Source: Coriobacteriaceae bacterium (GTDB lineage Bacteria > Actinomycetota > Coriobacteriia > Coriobacteriales > Coriobacteriaceae). From it: a stretch of 64,000 bases of DNA. This document shows, piece by piece, positions 1 through 7,425 of this stretch. The first letter of the stretch is position 1, and each line of letters opens with the position of its first letter. The notes under the pieces were generated by a model that searched no databases, was not told where the DNA came from, and saw only the letters and a list, made by a program, of their open reading frames with translations. The position numbers were made by a program, and so were the translations under genes. The stretch spans positions 1,550,001-1,614,000 of the forward strand of contig CP107217.1 in the NCBI GenBank assembly GCA_025757745.1, in the 5' to 3' direction.

Positions 1-1352
1 ATCATGTTGACGTTGGGCATGTACTCGGTCAGCAGACCCTCGAGCGTCACCATGCCGCGGGCGAACATCGTCACCACGCTCGGCAGCTCAACGTCGTTTT
101 TGCGCGCCAGGTTTAGCAACGAGGTCAAAAACTCGCCGATATCCAGGTCCTTAAGATCGAGTCCTGCAAAGTCGGCTACGATAAAGTCCAAATCGGACAA
201 AAAGGCCGAATGATCGAGCTCGGCCGAATCACCGCGCGTCACGGCAAAACGCATGAGCGAATCCTTGAGCTTGGGCACATCGCCCTCGGCCACGGCGAAA
301 ATCATATCCTTGACGATACCGCGGTCGTGGCTCGACATGCGCCCGACCATGCCCAGGTCAATAAAGTAGACGATGCCGTCCTTGAGGATGATGTTTCCCG
401 CATGAGGGTCGGCATGGAAAAAGCCGTCATCGAGCACCTGCGTCGAATAGTCCTCGACAATCGCCGAGCCGATCTTTTCCAGGTCATAGCCCTCGGCCAC
501 CAGGCGCTCGGGATCGGCAATCGAGATGCCGTCAATGTAGTCCATGACCACGACGTGTTCGGTGCAAAGGTCCAAGTAGGATTTGGGACACGACACACCA
601 TGCACGCTCTTATGGAAGTCATAGAAATCGTTGAGGTTTTTGGCCTCAGCCAAAAAGTTGGTCTCCTCGCGAAACGAGGCCCACAGCTCCTCGACGACGG
701 CGTGTAAGTCAACAAACTGGTCGGTGTTGACGAACTTGGAAACGATGCGCACCACCGAACGGATGATGTCGATGTCCTGTGCCATGACCTGTTGCGCGCC
801 GGGGCGCTGTACCTTAACGGCCACGTCCTCGCCGGTCACCAGACGGGCGCGGTGCACCTGCGCGAGCGACGCACTTCCGAGCGGGTTGGGGTCGATTGCG
901 TCGAACATCTGCCCCAGACGCTGGCCGTATTCCTCTTCCAGACAGCGAAGCACTACCTCATACGGCACCGGGTCTACGTCGGAGCGCAGGCGACGCAGCT
1001 CGTCGCAAAACCGCTGCGGCAAGATCTCGGACCGGTTGGCCAGAATCTGTCCCATCTTGACGAACATGGGACCGAGCTCTTCGAGCAGACGACGCAGGCG
1101 CACCGGCGTGAGGTTATCCCACACGCGGTACTTTTTGACCAGACGAACGATCTGCCCAATGCGTTCGCGGCGGCCTGCCGGCGTGAGCTGGTATTCCTCG
1201 TCCGGCGCCATCGCGTCGGGCTCTTCGGGAACCATATCGACAGCGCGCGGCTTCTTGCGAGCGCCCGAGACGGCGGCATCGACCTCATCGACAACCGCCG
1301 CCTCGTCACCCAAGGGATCTAGATTGTTGTAATCGGTAGTGGAATCTGCCAT
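1..1352 (-). CDS. AarF/ABC1/UbiB-family kinase-like protein (3' end outside window)
   Basis: About 450 residues are visible and the gene runs off the left window edge. Reading from 1352, the protein has a charged N-terminal stretch, then the family signature FVKMGQILANRSEILPQRF (the KxGQ motif), then an ALAQVHRA-like segment (SLAQVHRARL), an AVKVQRPG motif, HADPHAGN and a DLGMVGR motif, in the order expected for ABC1/UbiB atypical protein kinase-like ATPases. In bacteria these proteins are linked to quinone or lipid metabolism; the substrate here is unknown. The ATG at 1352 lies 8 nt after the stop of the small gene at 1361-1777 and has no clear Shine-Dalgarno, so translational coupling is likely. 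The UbiB C-terminal membrane helices would lie outside the window. Confidence 0.9.
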   Translation of the reverse strand, partial: MADSTTDYNNLDPLGDEAAVVDEVDAAVSGARKKPRAVDMVPEEPDAMAPDEEYQLTPAGRRERIGQIVRLVKKYRVWDNLTPVRLRRLLEELGPMFVKMGQILANRSEILPQRFCDELRRLRSDVDPVPYEVVLRCLEEEYGQRLGQMFDAIDPNPLGSASLAQVHRARLVTGEDVAVKVQRPGAQQVMAQDIDIIRSVVRIVSKFVNTDQFVDLHAVVEELWASFREETNFLAEAKNLNDFYDFHKSVHGVSCPKSYLDLCTEHVVVMDYIDGISIADPERLVAEGYDLEKIGSAIVEDYSTQVLDDGFFHADPHAGNIILKDGIVYFIDLGMVGRMSSHDRGIVKDMIFAVAEGDVPKLKDSLMRFAVTRGDSAELDHSAFLSDLDFIVADFAGLDLKDLDIGEFLTSLLNLARKNDVELPSVVTMFARGMVTLEGLLTEYMPNVNM

Positions 1353-1360
1353 CTGCGCTG

Positions 1361-1777
1361 CTACTCGGCCTCTTCGGTGTCCTCTGCATCGTCGGGCTCA
1401 ACGGACTCGACGGGCACCGAGGTCACGTTGTCCTCGACCGAATCGACAATGTCGCGCACATGGGCCAAAAAGGCCGTGCGCTCGGGGGCGGTCATAACGC
1501 GGACGCGAGCCAGGATGAGCTCGTCGAGCACACGCTGTGCCGCAGTTTCGCCCTGCATGCCCAGGCGCTCGGTGAGGTCGGAGATGGTGCCACCGGCCTG
1601 CTCGAACATATCGGACACACTGCGGGCGATATCGGGGGTGCCGGCATCCTTGCGGACCTGCTCGCCCTTGGTATTGAGGTCGTCGAGGACCTTCTTGCCG
1701 CCCTCGACGGCGACGGCAGCGGCGCCGAAGCCCACGTTGATAGCACCGTTAACAAGCTGATCGAGTTTCATAACCAT
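1361..1777 (-). CDS. Small phasin-like protein upstream of the UbiB-family gene
   Basis: A 138-residue protein starting MVMKLDQLVNGAINVGFG. The start at 1777 is chosen because GGAG lies 6 nt upstream. The N-terminal third is a Gly/Ala-rich amphipathic stretch (VGFGAAAVAVEGGKKVLDDL), followed by predicted helices and an acidic Asp/Glu tail, which resembles the phasin/polyhydroxyalkanoate granule-associated (PhaF-like) fold. It sits 8 nt before the UbiB-family gene in the same direction, so the two are probably co-transcribed and may act together at the membrane or on a lipid substrate. The phasin relation is by general sequence character, not by a firm motif, and the function is inferred only from pairing. 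Confidence 0.75.
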   Translation of the reverse strand: MVMKLDQLVNGAINVGFGAAAVAVEGGKKVLDDLNTKGEQVRKDAGTPDIARSVSDMFEQAGGTISDLTERLGMQGETAAQRVLDELILARVRVMTAPERTAFLAHVRDIVDSVEDNVTSVPVESVEPDDAEDTEEAE

Positions 1778-1868
1778 GGTTGGCTCCAATCATGAACAAC
1801 TACATTGGCCTTCTTGTACCCAAGATTGGGTGAACGACACAAAATCGTTTGTCGCCGGGATAGAAATC

Positions 1869-1905
1869 GAGCGGGGCAAAACCTTTGACGGCGTTTGCCC
1901 CGCTC
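1869..1905 (-). terminator. Rho-independent-type terminator after the C69 peptidase gene
   Basis: A perfect 12-bp stem (GAGCGGGGCAAA / TTTGCCCCGCTC) with a 13-nt loop lies 20 bp beyond the peptidase stop codon. On the - strand the stem is followed by GATTTCT, a weak T tract. It also insulates the phasin-like gene upstream region. Confidence 0.6.
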
Positions 1906-1924
1906 ACTCGTTGCAAGGTTGTCT

Positions 1925-3448
1925 TTACCTTACGTTATCGTTCATCGCGAAGGAGTTCTTCATGGCACAGCTCGTGGTGTAGAGCACCTTGCCCAACAGA
2001 GCATCGGTCTCCACGCGCACGAGCTCGGCAAAGGCCTCGTTGGCGCGGGCGAGCTCGGCAGGCACCTCGGCCTCGGGCAGTGCGGCTACGACAGCGTCAA
2101 CGTCGTGAATCTGCTTGTGGCCCATGCCGCCGACCTTCTCCTGATAGTCCTCGACCGCGCGACCGCACTCGTGGAAGCGAACATCGGCCAAGGCACCGAT
2201 CAGGCGATTTGCCCAATAGAAATTCTCGGACGTCACGCGAGCCTGCGTGTCGGCGTAGTACTCGGGCATGGTCTCGACATTGGCGTACAGCGGCACGAGC
2301 GCGTTAAACGAGTTAGAGCCAAACGCCATCCACTGCACGGCGCGATACGCCGGCTGCGCATAGGGGCGCAGCTGCAGCACGGCAAGCTGGCTGTTGCGGT
2401 TGATGCCGATGGGACGATAGGCGCCGCGCGTGGCGGGCGTGCCCTTGCTGCCGTAGCAGTCGTACTCCGTACCCTGGTAGTGGCTCGAAAGCACGTACTT
2501 GATATCCTCGATGGTCACCTTGCGCTCGGGCACGCGGCTCCAGGGGATATCGTCGCTCTCGGGCGTGTAGTCGGTGTCGGGGCCGTCCCACACATCGCTG
2601 GGGTTGAGGCAGCGCTGCATGTACCAGGCGCGCGGCGTGTTGTAAACGTGGTCGCTGTCACTGTGCGAGCCAAAGGCCTCGCGCGGGTTAAAGACCGCGG
2701 CGGGACCGTCGCCCTTAACACCCAGCGTAAGGTCCAGATGCCACTCGGCCATCCAGGAGCGCAGGTCGGCGGAGCACATGTGGTCGGCCTGGGCGCCCTC
2801 GGCATCGTCCAGGTCAAAGCTATCGATACCCAGCTGGTTGGGCATGGTCACATAGGCGTCGTCGGGCACGCGCTTGGCGATCCAGTGGTGGCCGCCGATG
2901 GTCTCGAGCCACCAGATCTCGTCAACGTCACTAAAGGCGATGCCGTTGTTCTCGTAAGTGCCGTAGCGCTCGAGCAGGTCGCCCAGGACACGCACGCCGT
3001 CGCGGGCGGACTTGGCATACGGCAGCACCAGGGTCACCATGTCCTCCTCGCCCAGACCGCCGGGCTGCGCTGGCACATAGCCGTCCTCGCCCTCGTTGCC
3101 CTTGGCGGGCACGTAGTCCACGAGCGGATCGGCGCCGCAGACGCGCTCGTTGGTGGTAAGCGTCTCGGTTGCGGACATGCCAACGTTGAGCTCGTTGAAA
3201 CCGGCCTCGGCCCAAATGCCATGACCCGGGACAACGTCGGGGACGCTTGTGTAACGCATGGGATTGTCGGGCAGCTCAACGGTCAGGTGGCTCAGGACGC
3301 TCGTGTAGACGCGCGGCTGCTCGTCGGGATGCACCACGCGCATGCGCTTGGGCTCAAACACCCCGTTGGACGAGTCCTCGTTGCGGGCGACCAGCGTCGA
3401 CCCGTCATAGCTCGCGTTCTTACCAACCAAAATCGTTGTGCACGGCAT
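1925..3448 (-). CDS. C69-family dipeptidase (PepD-like Ntn hydrolase)
   Basis: A 507-residue protein of the peptidase family C69. The start is placed at 3448 (MPCTTILVGK) because AGGAGG ends 6 nt upstream and because the family exposes a near-N-terminal Cys as nucleophile, here Cys3 after Met-Pro. Further family features are the NEDSS segment after the nucleophile, WAEAGFNELNVGMSATETL, and the mid-protein IWWLETIGGHHWIAKRVPDD block typical of PepD/dipeptidase A. No signal peptide is visible, so it is probably a cytoplasmic dipeptidase, or active after N-terminal processing. It is monocistronic, with a terminator downstream and a repeat-bearing intergenic region upstream. Confidence 0.92.
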   Translation of the reverse strand: MPCTTILVGKNASYDGSTLVARNEDSSNGVFEPKRMRVVHPDEQPRVYTSVLSHLTVELPDNPMRYTSVPDVVPGHGIWAEAGFNELNVGMSATETLTTNERVCGADPLVDYVPAKGNEGEDGYVPAQPGGLGEEDMVTLVLPYAKSARDGVRVLGDLLERYGTYENNGIAFSDVDEIWWLETIGGHHWIAKRVPDDAYVTMPNQLGIDSFDLDDAEGAQADHMCSADLRSWMAEWHLDLTLGVKGDGPAAVFNPREAFGSHSDSDHVYNTPRAWYMQRCLNPSDVWDGPDTDYTPESDDIPWSRVPERKVTIEDIKYVLSSHYQGTEYDCYGSKGTPATRGAYRPIGINRNSQLAVLQLRPYAQPAYRAVQWMAFGSNSFNALVPLYANVETMPEYYADTQARVTSENFYWANRLIGALADVRFHECGRAVEDYQEKVGGMGHKQIHDVDAVVAALPEAEVPAELARANEAFAELVRVETDALLGKVLYTTSCAMKNSFAMNDNVR

Positions 3449-3550
3449 GTGCATCCTCCTTGAGCGAAGAAATCAAACGACAACAGTGTATCGCTTCGGC
3501 ACGAAAAGGGCGAAACCGCGACCCCTCGGGACCCCCTCGGGACCCCTGCG

Positions 3551-3774
3551 TGCAAAAAATGCCAAATATGAGTACTGCCACCAATTTAGTAGTAGCAAAT
3601 TTCCTTGTAACGAGTGCCAGAAATCCCCATTTGTCCAAAAGCAAGACAACGTTATTCCCCATAGGTTCCATAAAATGGGCTCCCTAGCGATAATTAATAT
3701 CGCTAGGGAGCCCAAATCTCATAAAACATATGTAACTATCTTGGCAACAGTACTCATATTTGGCGTTTTTTGCA
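3551..3774. repeat. Nested inverted-repeat element (MITE-like), copy 1
   Basis: Outer arms at 3551-3577 and 3748-3774 are 27-bp inverted repeats with one mismatch (left arm begins TGCAAAAAATGCCAAATATG). Inside, off-centre to the right, lies a perfect 16-bp hairpin at 3677-3713 (GGGCTCCCTAGCGATA, 5-nt loop). No convincing gene lies within; short frames on both strands end in the same VLIFG-FCT string only because the arms are inverted copies. The local DNA is more AT-rich than the neighbouring genes. A second element of the same design occurs at 43338-43570. It could be a non-autonomous mobile element or a structured RNA; the preceding 3449-3550 holds only short GACCCCTCGGG-type repeats. Confidence 0.7.
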
Positions 3775-3814
3775 CAGCGGGTATATAACTAGCCCCTCAA
3801 ACAGCCCAAAACGC

Positions 3815-4669
3815 CTATTTCGATGCGCGCTCCGCCGCCTCGATCACGTGCTTGGCGAGAATCGCGGTGGTCACAGCCCCCACGCCGCCCGGCACGGGAG
3901 TAATTGCGCCAACAACCGGCTCCGCAGCATCAAAATCGACGTCGCCGACCAGCTTGCCGGCGGCCTCGTCCCAGTTGATGCCCACATCGACGATCGTCTG
4001 GCCCTCGCGGACCGCATCCGCGCCAATCGTGCGCGCACGTCCAACCGCGGCAACAACAATGTCGGCAGAACGACACTCGGCAGCCAAGTCGCGCGTATGC
4101 GTATGGCACGTCGTCACTGTGGCATTGCGAGCCGTAAGCATGGCGGCAACGGGACGACCAATCACCAGCGACCGACCGACGACCGCGACCTTGGCCCCAT
4201 CCAACTCAACGCCGTAATGATCCAGCAACGCCAACACGGCCTCGGCCGTGCAGGGAGCAAAGCCCTCGCCACGACCCGAAAGCGTGGTAAGCAGCGAGGC
4301 CGGCGTCATGGAGTCAACATCCTTGGCGGGATCGAGTGCCGCGGCAACTGCATCCTCGTCAAGCCCAGCGGGCAACGGGCGAAACATCAGGCAACCGTGA
4401 ACAGCGGGATCGGCATTGATGTCCTTAATAGCCGCCAGCAGCTCATCCTGCGAAACATCGACAGGAAGCAAAACGCGGCGAGCCTCGATGCCAACCTTCT
4501 CGCAGCGCTTGAGGGCGCCGCGCTCGTAGGATAGATCGTCCTCGCGCTCGCCCACACGAACGATGGCCAGTGTCGGAACAACGCCGCGCTCGCGCAGGGC
4601 GGCGCAACGAGCGGCAAGTTCCTCGGTCAAAGCACGGGCAACGGAAGCACCCTTGAGCAGCTCGGCCAT
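3815..4669 (-). CDS. folD: FolD: methylene-THF dehydrogenase / methenyl-THF cyclohydrolase
   Basis: A 284-residue protein matching the usual FolD length. Start at 4669 (MAELLKGASVARAL). Seen motifs: VGEREDDLSYERGALKRCEK carries the family Y-x-x-x-K pair, VHGCLMFRPLP corresponds to the GxxVQxPLP region, then VVGRSLVIGRPVAAML (NADP-binding GRSxxVGxP signature) and TPVPGGVGAVTTAIL at the C terminus. It interconverts methylene-, methenyl- and formyl-tetrahydrofolate in the cytosol. The gene follows fchA by 2 nt and is clearly in one operon with it. The usual Gln of the QLPLP motif is replaced here (FRPLP), which could change the balance of the two activities; this is inference. Confidence 0.95.
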   Translation of the reverse strand: MAELLKGASVARALTEELAARCAALRERGVVPTLAIVRVGEREDDLSYERGALKRCEKVGIEARRVLLPVDVSQDELLAAIKDINADPAVHGCLMFRPLPAGLDEDAVAAALDPAKDVDSMTPASLLTTLSGRGEGFAPCTAEAVLALLDHYGVELDGAKVAVVGRSLVIGRPVAAMLTARNATVTTCHTHTRDLAAECRSADIVVAAVGRARTIGADAVREGQTIVDVGINWDEAAGKLVGDVDFDAAEPVVGAITPVPGGVGAVTTAILAKHVIEAAERASK

Positions 4670-4671
4670 GG

Positions 4672-5304
4672 CTATCCCCTCTTCCTGGCGGCGTCGGCGG
4701 CGCGGCGCGCCAGCGCATCGGCGCGCGGCAGCCACGTATCCAGCAGCTCATCGCACGCCGCCTCGAGCTCCTCGGCGCGCGCCCGGTCTTTCATAGACGT
4801 GGTATTGGCAAAGAGCGTCAAACTCGCGCCCTGCATGGCGGCGCGGCAGAACACGGCGCCGCAGGCCACATCGGACAACAGCTGGCGCGAACCCTTGTCG
4901 GCCATGTCCTCGAGCAGCGCCAGCGCGCGCCCGCAGGCATCCATGATCCGATACGGTGGCATGGCCGCCACGTGCAACGCGTCCTGAATCGCAGCCGGTC
5001 GAGCCGGGTCCTCGCGCGGAATACCGTATGCCGCAGACACCTGGCCGTACGCACGAACGTCCTCGGCGACCAGGTCCACAAGTTCCTGTGCCAACTCGTC
5101 TGCCTGGGCAAATGCGCGCGTCAGATCGTCTGCGCGATCAGCAAGCGCGGGATTGGTTGCCCCGTAGCGAGCGACCATCCCGCACAGCGAAGCTCCCAGC
5201 GCGCCCACAAAGGCGCTTGCGCTACCGCCGCCGGGAACAGGCTCGCGCGCGGCAAGCGCCTGGGCAAACTCGCGACAGGTTTTATCCATCATCTCTTGGC
5301 TCAT
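4672..5304 (-). CDS. fchA: Cyclodeaminase/cyclohydrolase family protein (FchA-like)
   Basis: A 210-residue protein of the formimidoyl-THF cyclodeaminase family (FTCD C-terminal domain / methenyl-THF cyclohydrolase FchA). The N-terminal PVPGGGSASAFVGALGASL segment is the folate-binding glycine-rich signature, followed by long alpha-helices with a DVRAYGQV segment. It is expected to work in the cytosol on 5,10-methenyl- or 5-formimino-THF. Coupling with folD (2 nt apart) suggests a folate one-carbon route together with fhs at 16703-18370. Cyclohydrolase versus cyclodeaminase activity cannot be told from sequence alone. AAGG lies about 9 nt before the ATG. Confidence 0.88.
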   Translation of the reverse strand: MSQEMMDKTCREFAQALAAREPVPGGGSASAFVGALGASLCGMVARYGATNPALADRADDLTRAFAQADELAQELVDLVAEDVRAYGQVSAAYGIPREDPARPAAIQDALHVAAMPPYRIMDACGRALALLEDMADKGSRQLLSDVACGAVFCRAAMQGASLTLFANTTSMKDRARAEELEAACDELLDTWLPRADALARRAADAARKRG

Positions 5305-5681
5305 ACGTATGCACCTTCAAGTCATATAGATCGGTCGGGCGGCAACTGCCGACCAACCGCATCAAACACGTAATGATGCTAAGTCTAGCCCATAAGCACA
5401 TGAGCGTCAGCACACCTGGCCATCGCGGATTTCTATGACGAACGATAGGCGTCGGCGCCGCAAACATGGGACACATGGCCCACCTTTCGAGACTCCCGAA
5501 CGGCACAAACTGGGGCATATCTATAAGTAAGGAACCCGTTGGGGCACGGCCGCGCAACGGCCACAAGCGATGAACGGAGGCATAAGCCGCACAGTGCACA
5601 GAGACATCCGCCGCCAGCGCAATCAGTACCCCAACAGCATGCGGCGCCGTGATGTCATCGGCAGACAAGGAGGACGCCACC
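5305..5681. other. 377-bp intergenic region, upstream of both fchA and the first lipoprotein gene
   Basis: No gene is supported. The region lies between the divergent fchA and lipoprotein genes, so it should hold promoters for both. It contains ATGGGACACATGGCCCACC at 5466-5484, the same 19 bases as at 6436-6454 ahead of the second lipoprotein gene, and an imperfect hairpin around 5330-5360. No strong -35/-10 pair is convincing by eye. Confidence 0.5.
5466..5484 (+). repeat. Duplicated upstream element, copy 1
   Basis: ATGGGACACATGGCCCACC, 216 nt before the start codon of the first lipoprotein gene. An identical 19-mer stands at 6436-6454, 91 nt before the paralogous gene. It contains the interrupted palindrome TGGG-N8-CCCA. 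It could be a shared operator or simply a relic of the gene duplication. Confidence 0.7.
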
Positions 5682-6284
5682 ATGAAGAAAAAGACCCTAT
5701 CGATCCTTTCCCTGTGCATCGCCCTCTTTGCCGCGTTTGCCCTTGTCGGCTGCGGCGGGAGCGCATCGGGCGTGGGCGGCAGTACCTCAAAGAGCGAAGG
5801 CAAGGAAAAGGCCCCCGTTGCCGAAAAGACTGACTTTATCTGGTTTAAGGTCGAGATGCCCGAGGGCGTTGGCGTAAGCGACTCCGCCGGCAAGAACGTC
5901 GACAGGGTCCAGCTCACCTTCCCCGAAGACGAGAACGGTTCGGCCGATCGCTTTATCCCCGTTTGGAAAAAAGCGCTGACGGCAGAGGAATCCCACGCCG
6001 ACCAGGCAGAAAAGAAAGGTGATACGTTCCAGTGGAAGGATGGCGGGTCCGTCGAGTATAACGGCAGGACGTGGCTCGTCGGAACGTACGAGGACAACAG
6101 CGGCGTCTCAACCCTCCTCTTTACCGACGTTGAGCCGGGAAGTGTCTACGTCCTCATCTCGAACTTCGATCTGCATAAGAAAGAAGCCGAGGCGCTCCTC
6201 AACTCCATCGAGTTTCCCGATGACATGGCGAAGGCAGTTGCCGAGGCACGCGAAGTCGAGATTTCGAGCATCGAGATCAAGTAA
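5682..6284 (+). CDS. Lipoprotein of unknown function (tandem paralogue 1)
   Basis: A 200-residue protein. The start is MKKKTLSILSLCIALF at 5682, preceded by AGGAGG at good spacing; an upstream in-frame ATG at 5649 lacks this. It has a type II signal peptide (KKK, hydrophobic core, lipobox LVGC with the Cys around residue 24), then a Gly/Ser linker. The mature domain starts KTDFIWFKVEMPEGVGVSDS and continues to a conserved YNGRTW...FTDVEPGSVYVLISN segment. The next gene encodes a clear paralogue with the same FIWFKVE and EYFTDVDGGSVYVRI patterns. The protein should be anchored to the outer face of the membrane; no enzymatic motif is seen. Confidence 0.9.
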   Translation: MKKKTLSILSLCIALFAAFALVGCGGSASGVGGSTSKSEGKEKAPVAEKTDFIWFKVEMPEGVGVSDSAGKNVDRVQLTFPEDENGSADRFIPVWKKALTAEESHADQAEKKGDTFQWKDGGSVEYNGRTWLVGTYEDNSGVSTLLFTDVEPGSVYVLISNFDLHKKEAEALLNSIEFPDDMAKAVAEAREVEISSIEIK

Positions 6285-6354
6285 CGGGACACCCGCACGC
6301 GCCTACGCGCACCTGCTCACATGCGCCCCATTAAAGCAACGGGCACCCAACCCC

Positions 6355-6388
6355 GGGGAGAGCCGGCAGCACCGGCCCTCCCCTCTTT
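6355..6388 (+). terminator. Terminator after lipoprotein gene 1
   Basis: Stem GGGGAGAGCCGG / CCGGCCCTCCCC with one mismatch and a 5-nt loop, followed by TCTTTT. It separates the two paralogues into individual transcription units. Confidence 0.7.
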
Positions 6389-6435
6389 TGCGCCCGAGCA
6401 TATTGCCACTTAACGGCGCAAATCCAGCCATCAGA

Positions 6436-6454
6436 ATGGGACACATGGCCCACC
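6436..6454 (+). repeat. Duplicated upstream element, copy 2
   Basis: Identical to 5466-5484 (ATGGGACACATGGCCCACC), 91 nt before the start of the second lipoprotein gene. The flanking sequence is only loosely similar, so this 19-mer is the best-preserved part of the two upstream regions. Confidence 0.7.
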
Positions 6455-6526
6455 CTTACGAGTCACTCGCGCGTACAGTAAAGGCAGGTAATCCATGGGC
6501 GGTTACAGATCGAGGAGGACACGACC

Positions 6527-7120
6527 ATGAAAAAGAAGGCCTTTGCGATTCTCACCCTCTGCATCAGTCTCTTTGCCGCGGTTGCCCTGGTGGGTTGTGG
6601 CGGAAGCGGCGGCGCCACCGGCAGTGGCGGTGGCCGCGGCGCGGAAAAGCCAGCCGTGGATATGAGGACCGACTTCATTTGGTTTAAGGTCGAGGTCCCC
6701 GAGGGCGTCGAGATCACCGACGTCGCAGGCGACACGGCCGACAGGGCCCAGTTTAAGTTCACCGAGAGCGAGCACGCGAGCGACCGCTTCATCCCCGTCT
6801 TCGACCCTGACAAGAACGCCGATGAGCTGTTCGACTACGAGGCAAAGTGGAAGACCGACTTTGAGTGGACCGAGAATGATCCTGTCAAGTACAACGGCAA
6901 GTCCTGGCGTAACGCTTCCTACACGCACACTGGCGGCGTAACGACCGAGTACTTCACCGACGTTGACGGCGGCAGCGTGTATGTGCGCATCGACAATGTC
7001 GAAGAGCACAAGGACGCCGTCGAGACCATGATGAAGTCTCTGGAGTTTGCCGATGATATCGCCAAGGCAAAGACCGAGGCCATGGACGTCAAGCTCGAGG
7101 ATATCGAGATTAAGCGCTAA
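6527..7120 (+). CDS. Lipoprotein of unknown function (tandem paralogue 2)
   Basis: A 197-residue protein starting MKKKAFAILTLCISLFAAVA with lipobox LVGC (Cys at residue 24), a Gly-rich linker, and the same mature domain as the gene at 5682-6284 (TDFIWFKVEVPEGV, DRFIPVFD, YNGKSWRN, GSVYVRIDN). GAGGAGG precedes the ATG. The pair clearly arose by local duplication and has diverged mainly in the linker and the central charged part. It should be membrane-anchored and surface-exposed. No catalytic residues are recognised, so a binding or envelope role is a guess. Confidence 0.9.
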   Translation: MKKKAFAILTLCISLFAAVALVGCGGSGGATGSGGGRGAEKPAVDMRTDFIWFKVEVPEGVEITDVAGDTADRAQFKFTESEHASDRFIPVFDPDKNADELFDYEAKWKTDFEWTENDPVKYNGKSWRNASYTHTGGVTTEYFTDVDGGSVYVRIDNVEEHKDAVETMMKSLEFADDIAKAKTEAMDVKLEDIEIKR

Positions 7121-7193
7121 GCGGCTCGCGAGCGCAACGGGAAACACGAGCGCAGTGCAAACAAGCAACGGTACCCCAGCGTTTCGTACTAAG

Positions 7194-7222
7194 GGAGGGC
7201 CGGTAAACCGACCCTCCTTTTC
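7194..7222 (+). terminator. Terminator after lipoprotein gene 2
   Basis: Hairpin GGAGGG-cCGGT-aa-ACCGa-CCCTCC followed by TTTTCTT, 70 bp after the stop codon. Confidence 0.85.
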
Positions 7223-7425
7223 TTATGCCGGTAGCTGACGAACGCGAGGGATGTCGGACGGCAAAACCACCCCCAGCGCGGTAGCAGCACAAATAGACAA
7301 GCGTCCCAACGCGTCCGCCCGCCGATTTATAGCGCCGCGCAGACAATTAAGCCAACACGTTTAGACATCTGGGCAGTATAGTGAACAAAATGAGTGCATA
7401 ACCGCACCCTGCGAACGGAGGAGTT

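Noticed and set aside
3473..3788. Small ORFs on both strands ending VLIFG-FCT
   Set aside because: The shared ending comes from the inverted arms of the repeat element, not from homologous proteins.
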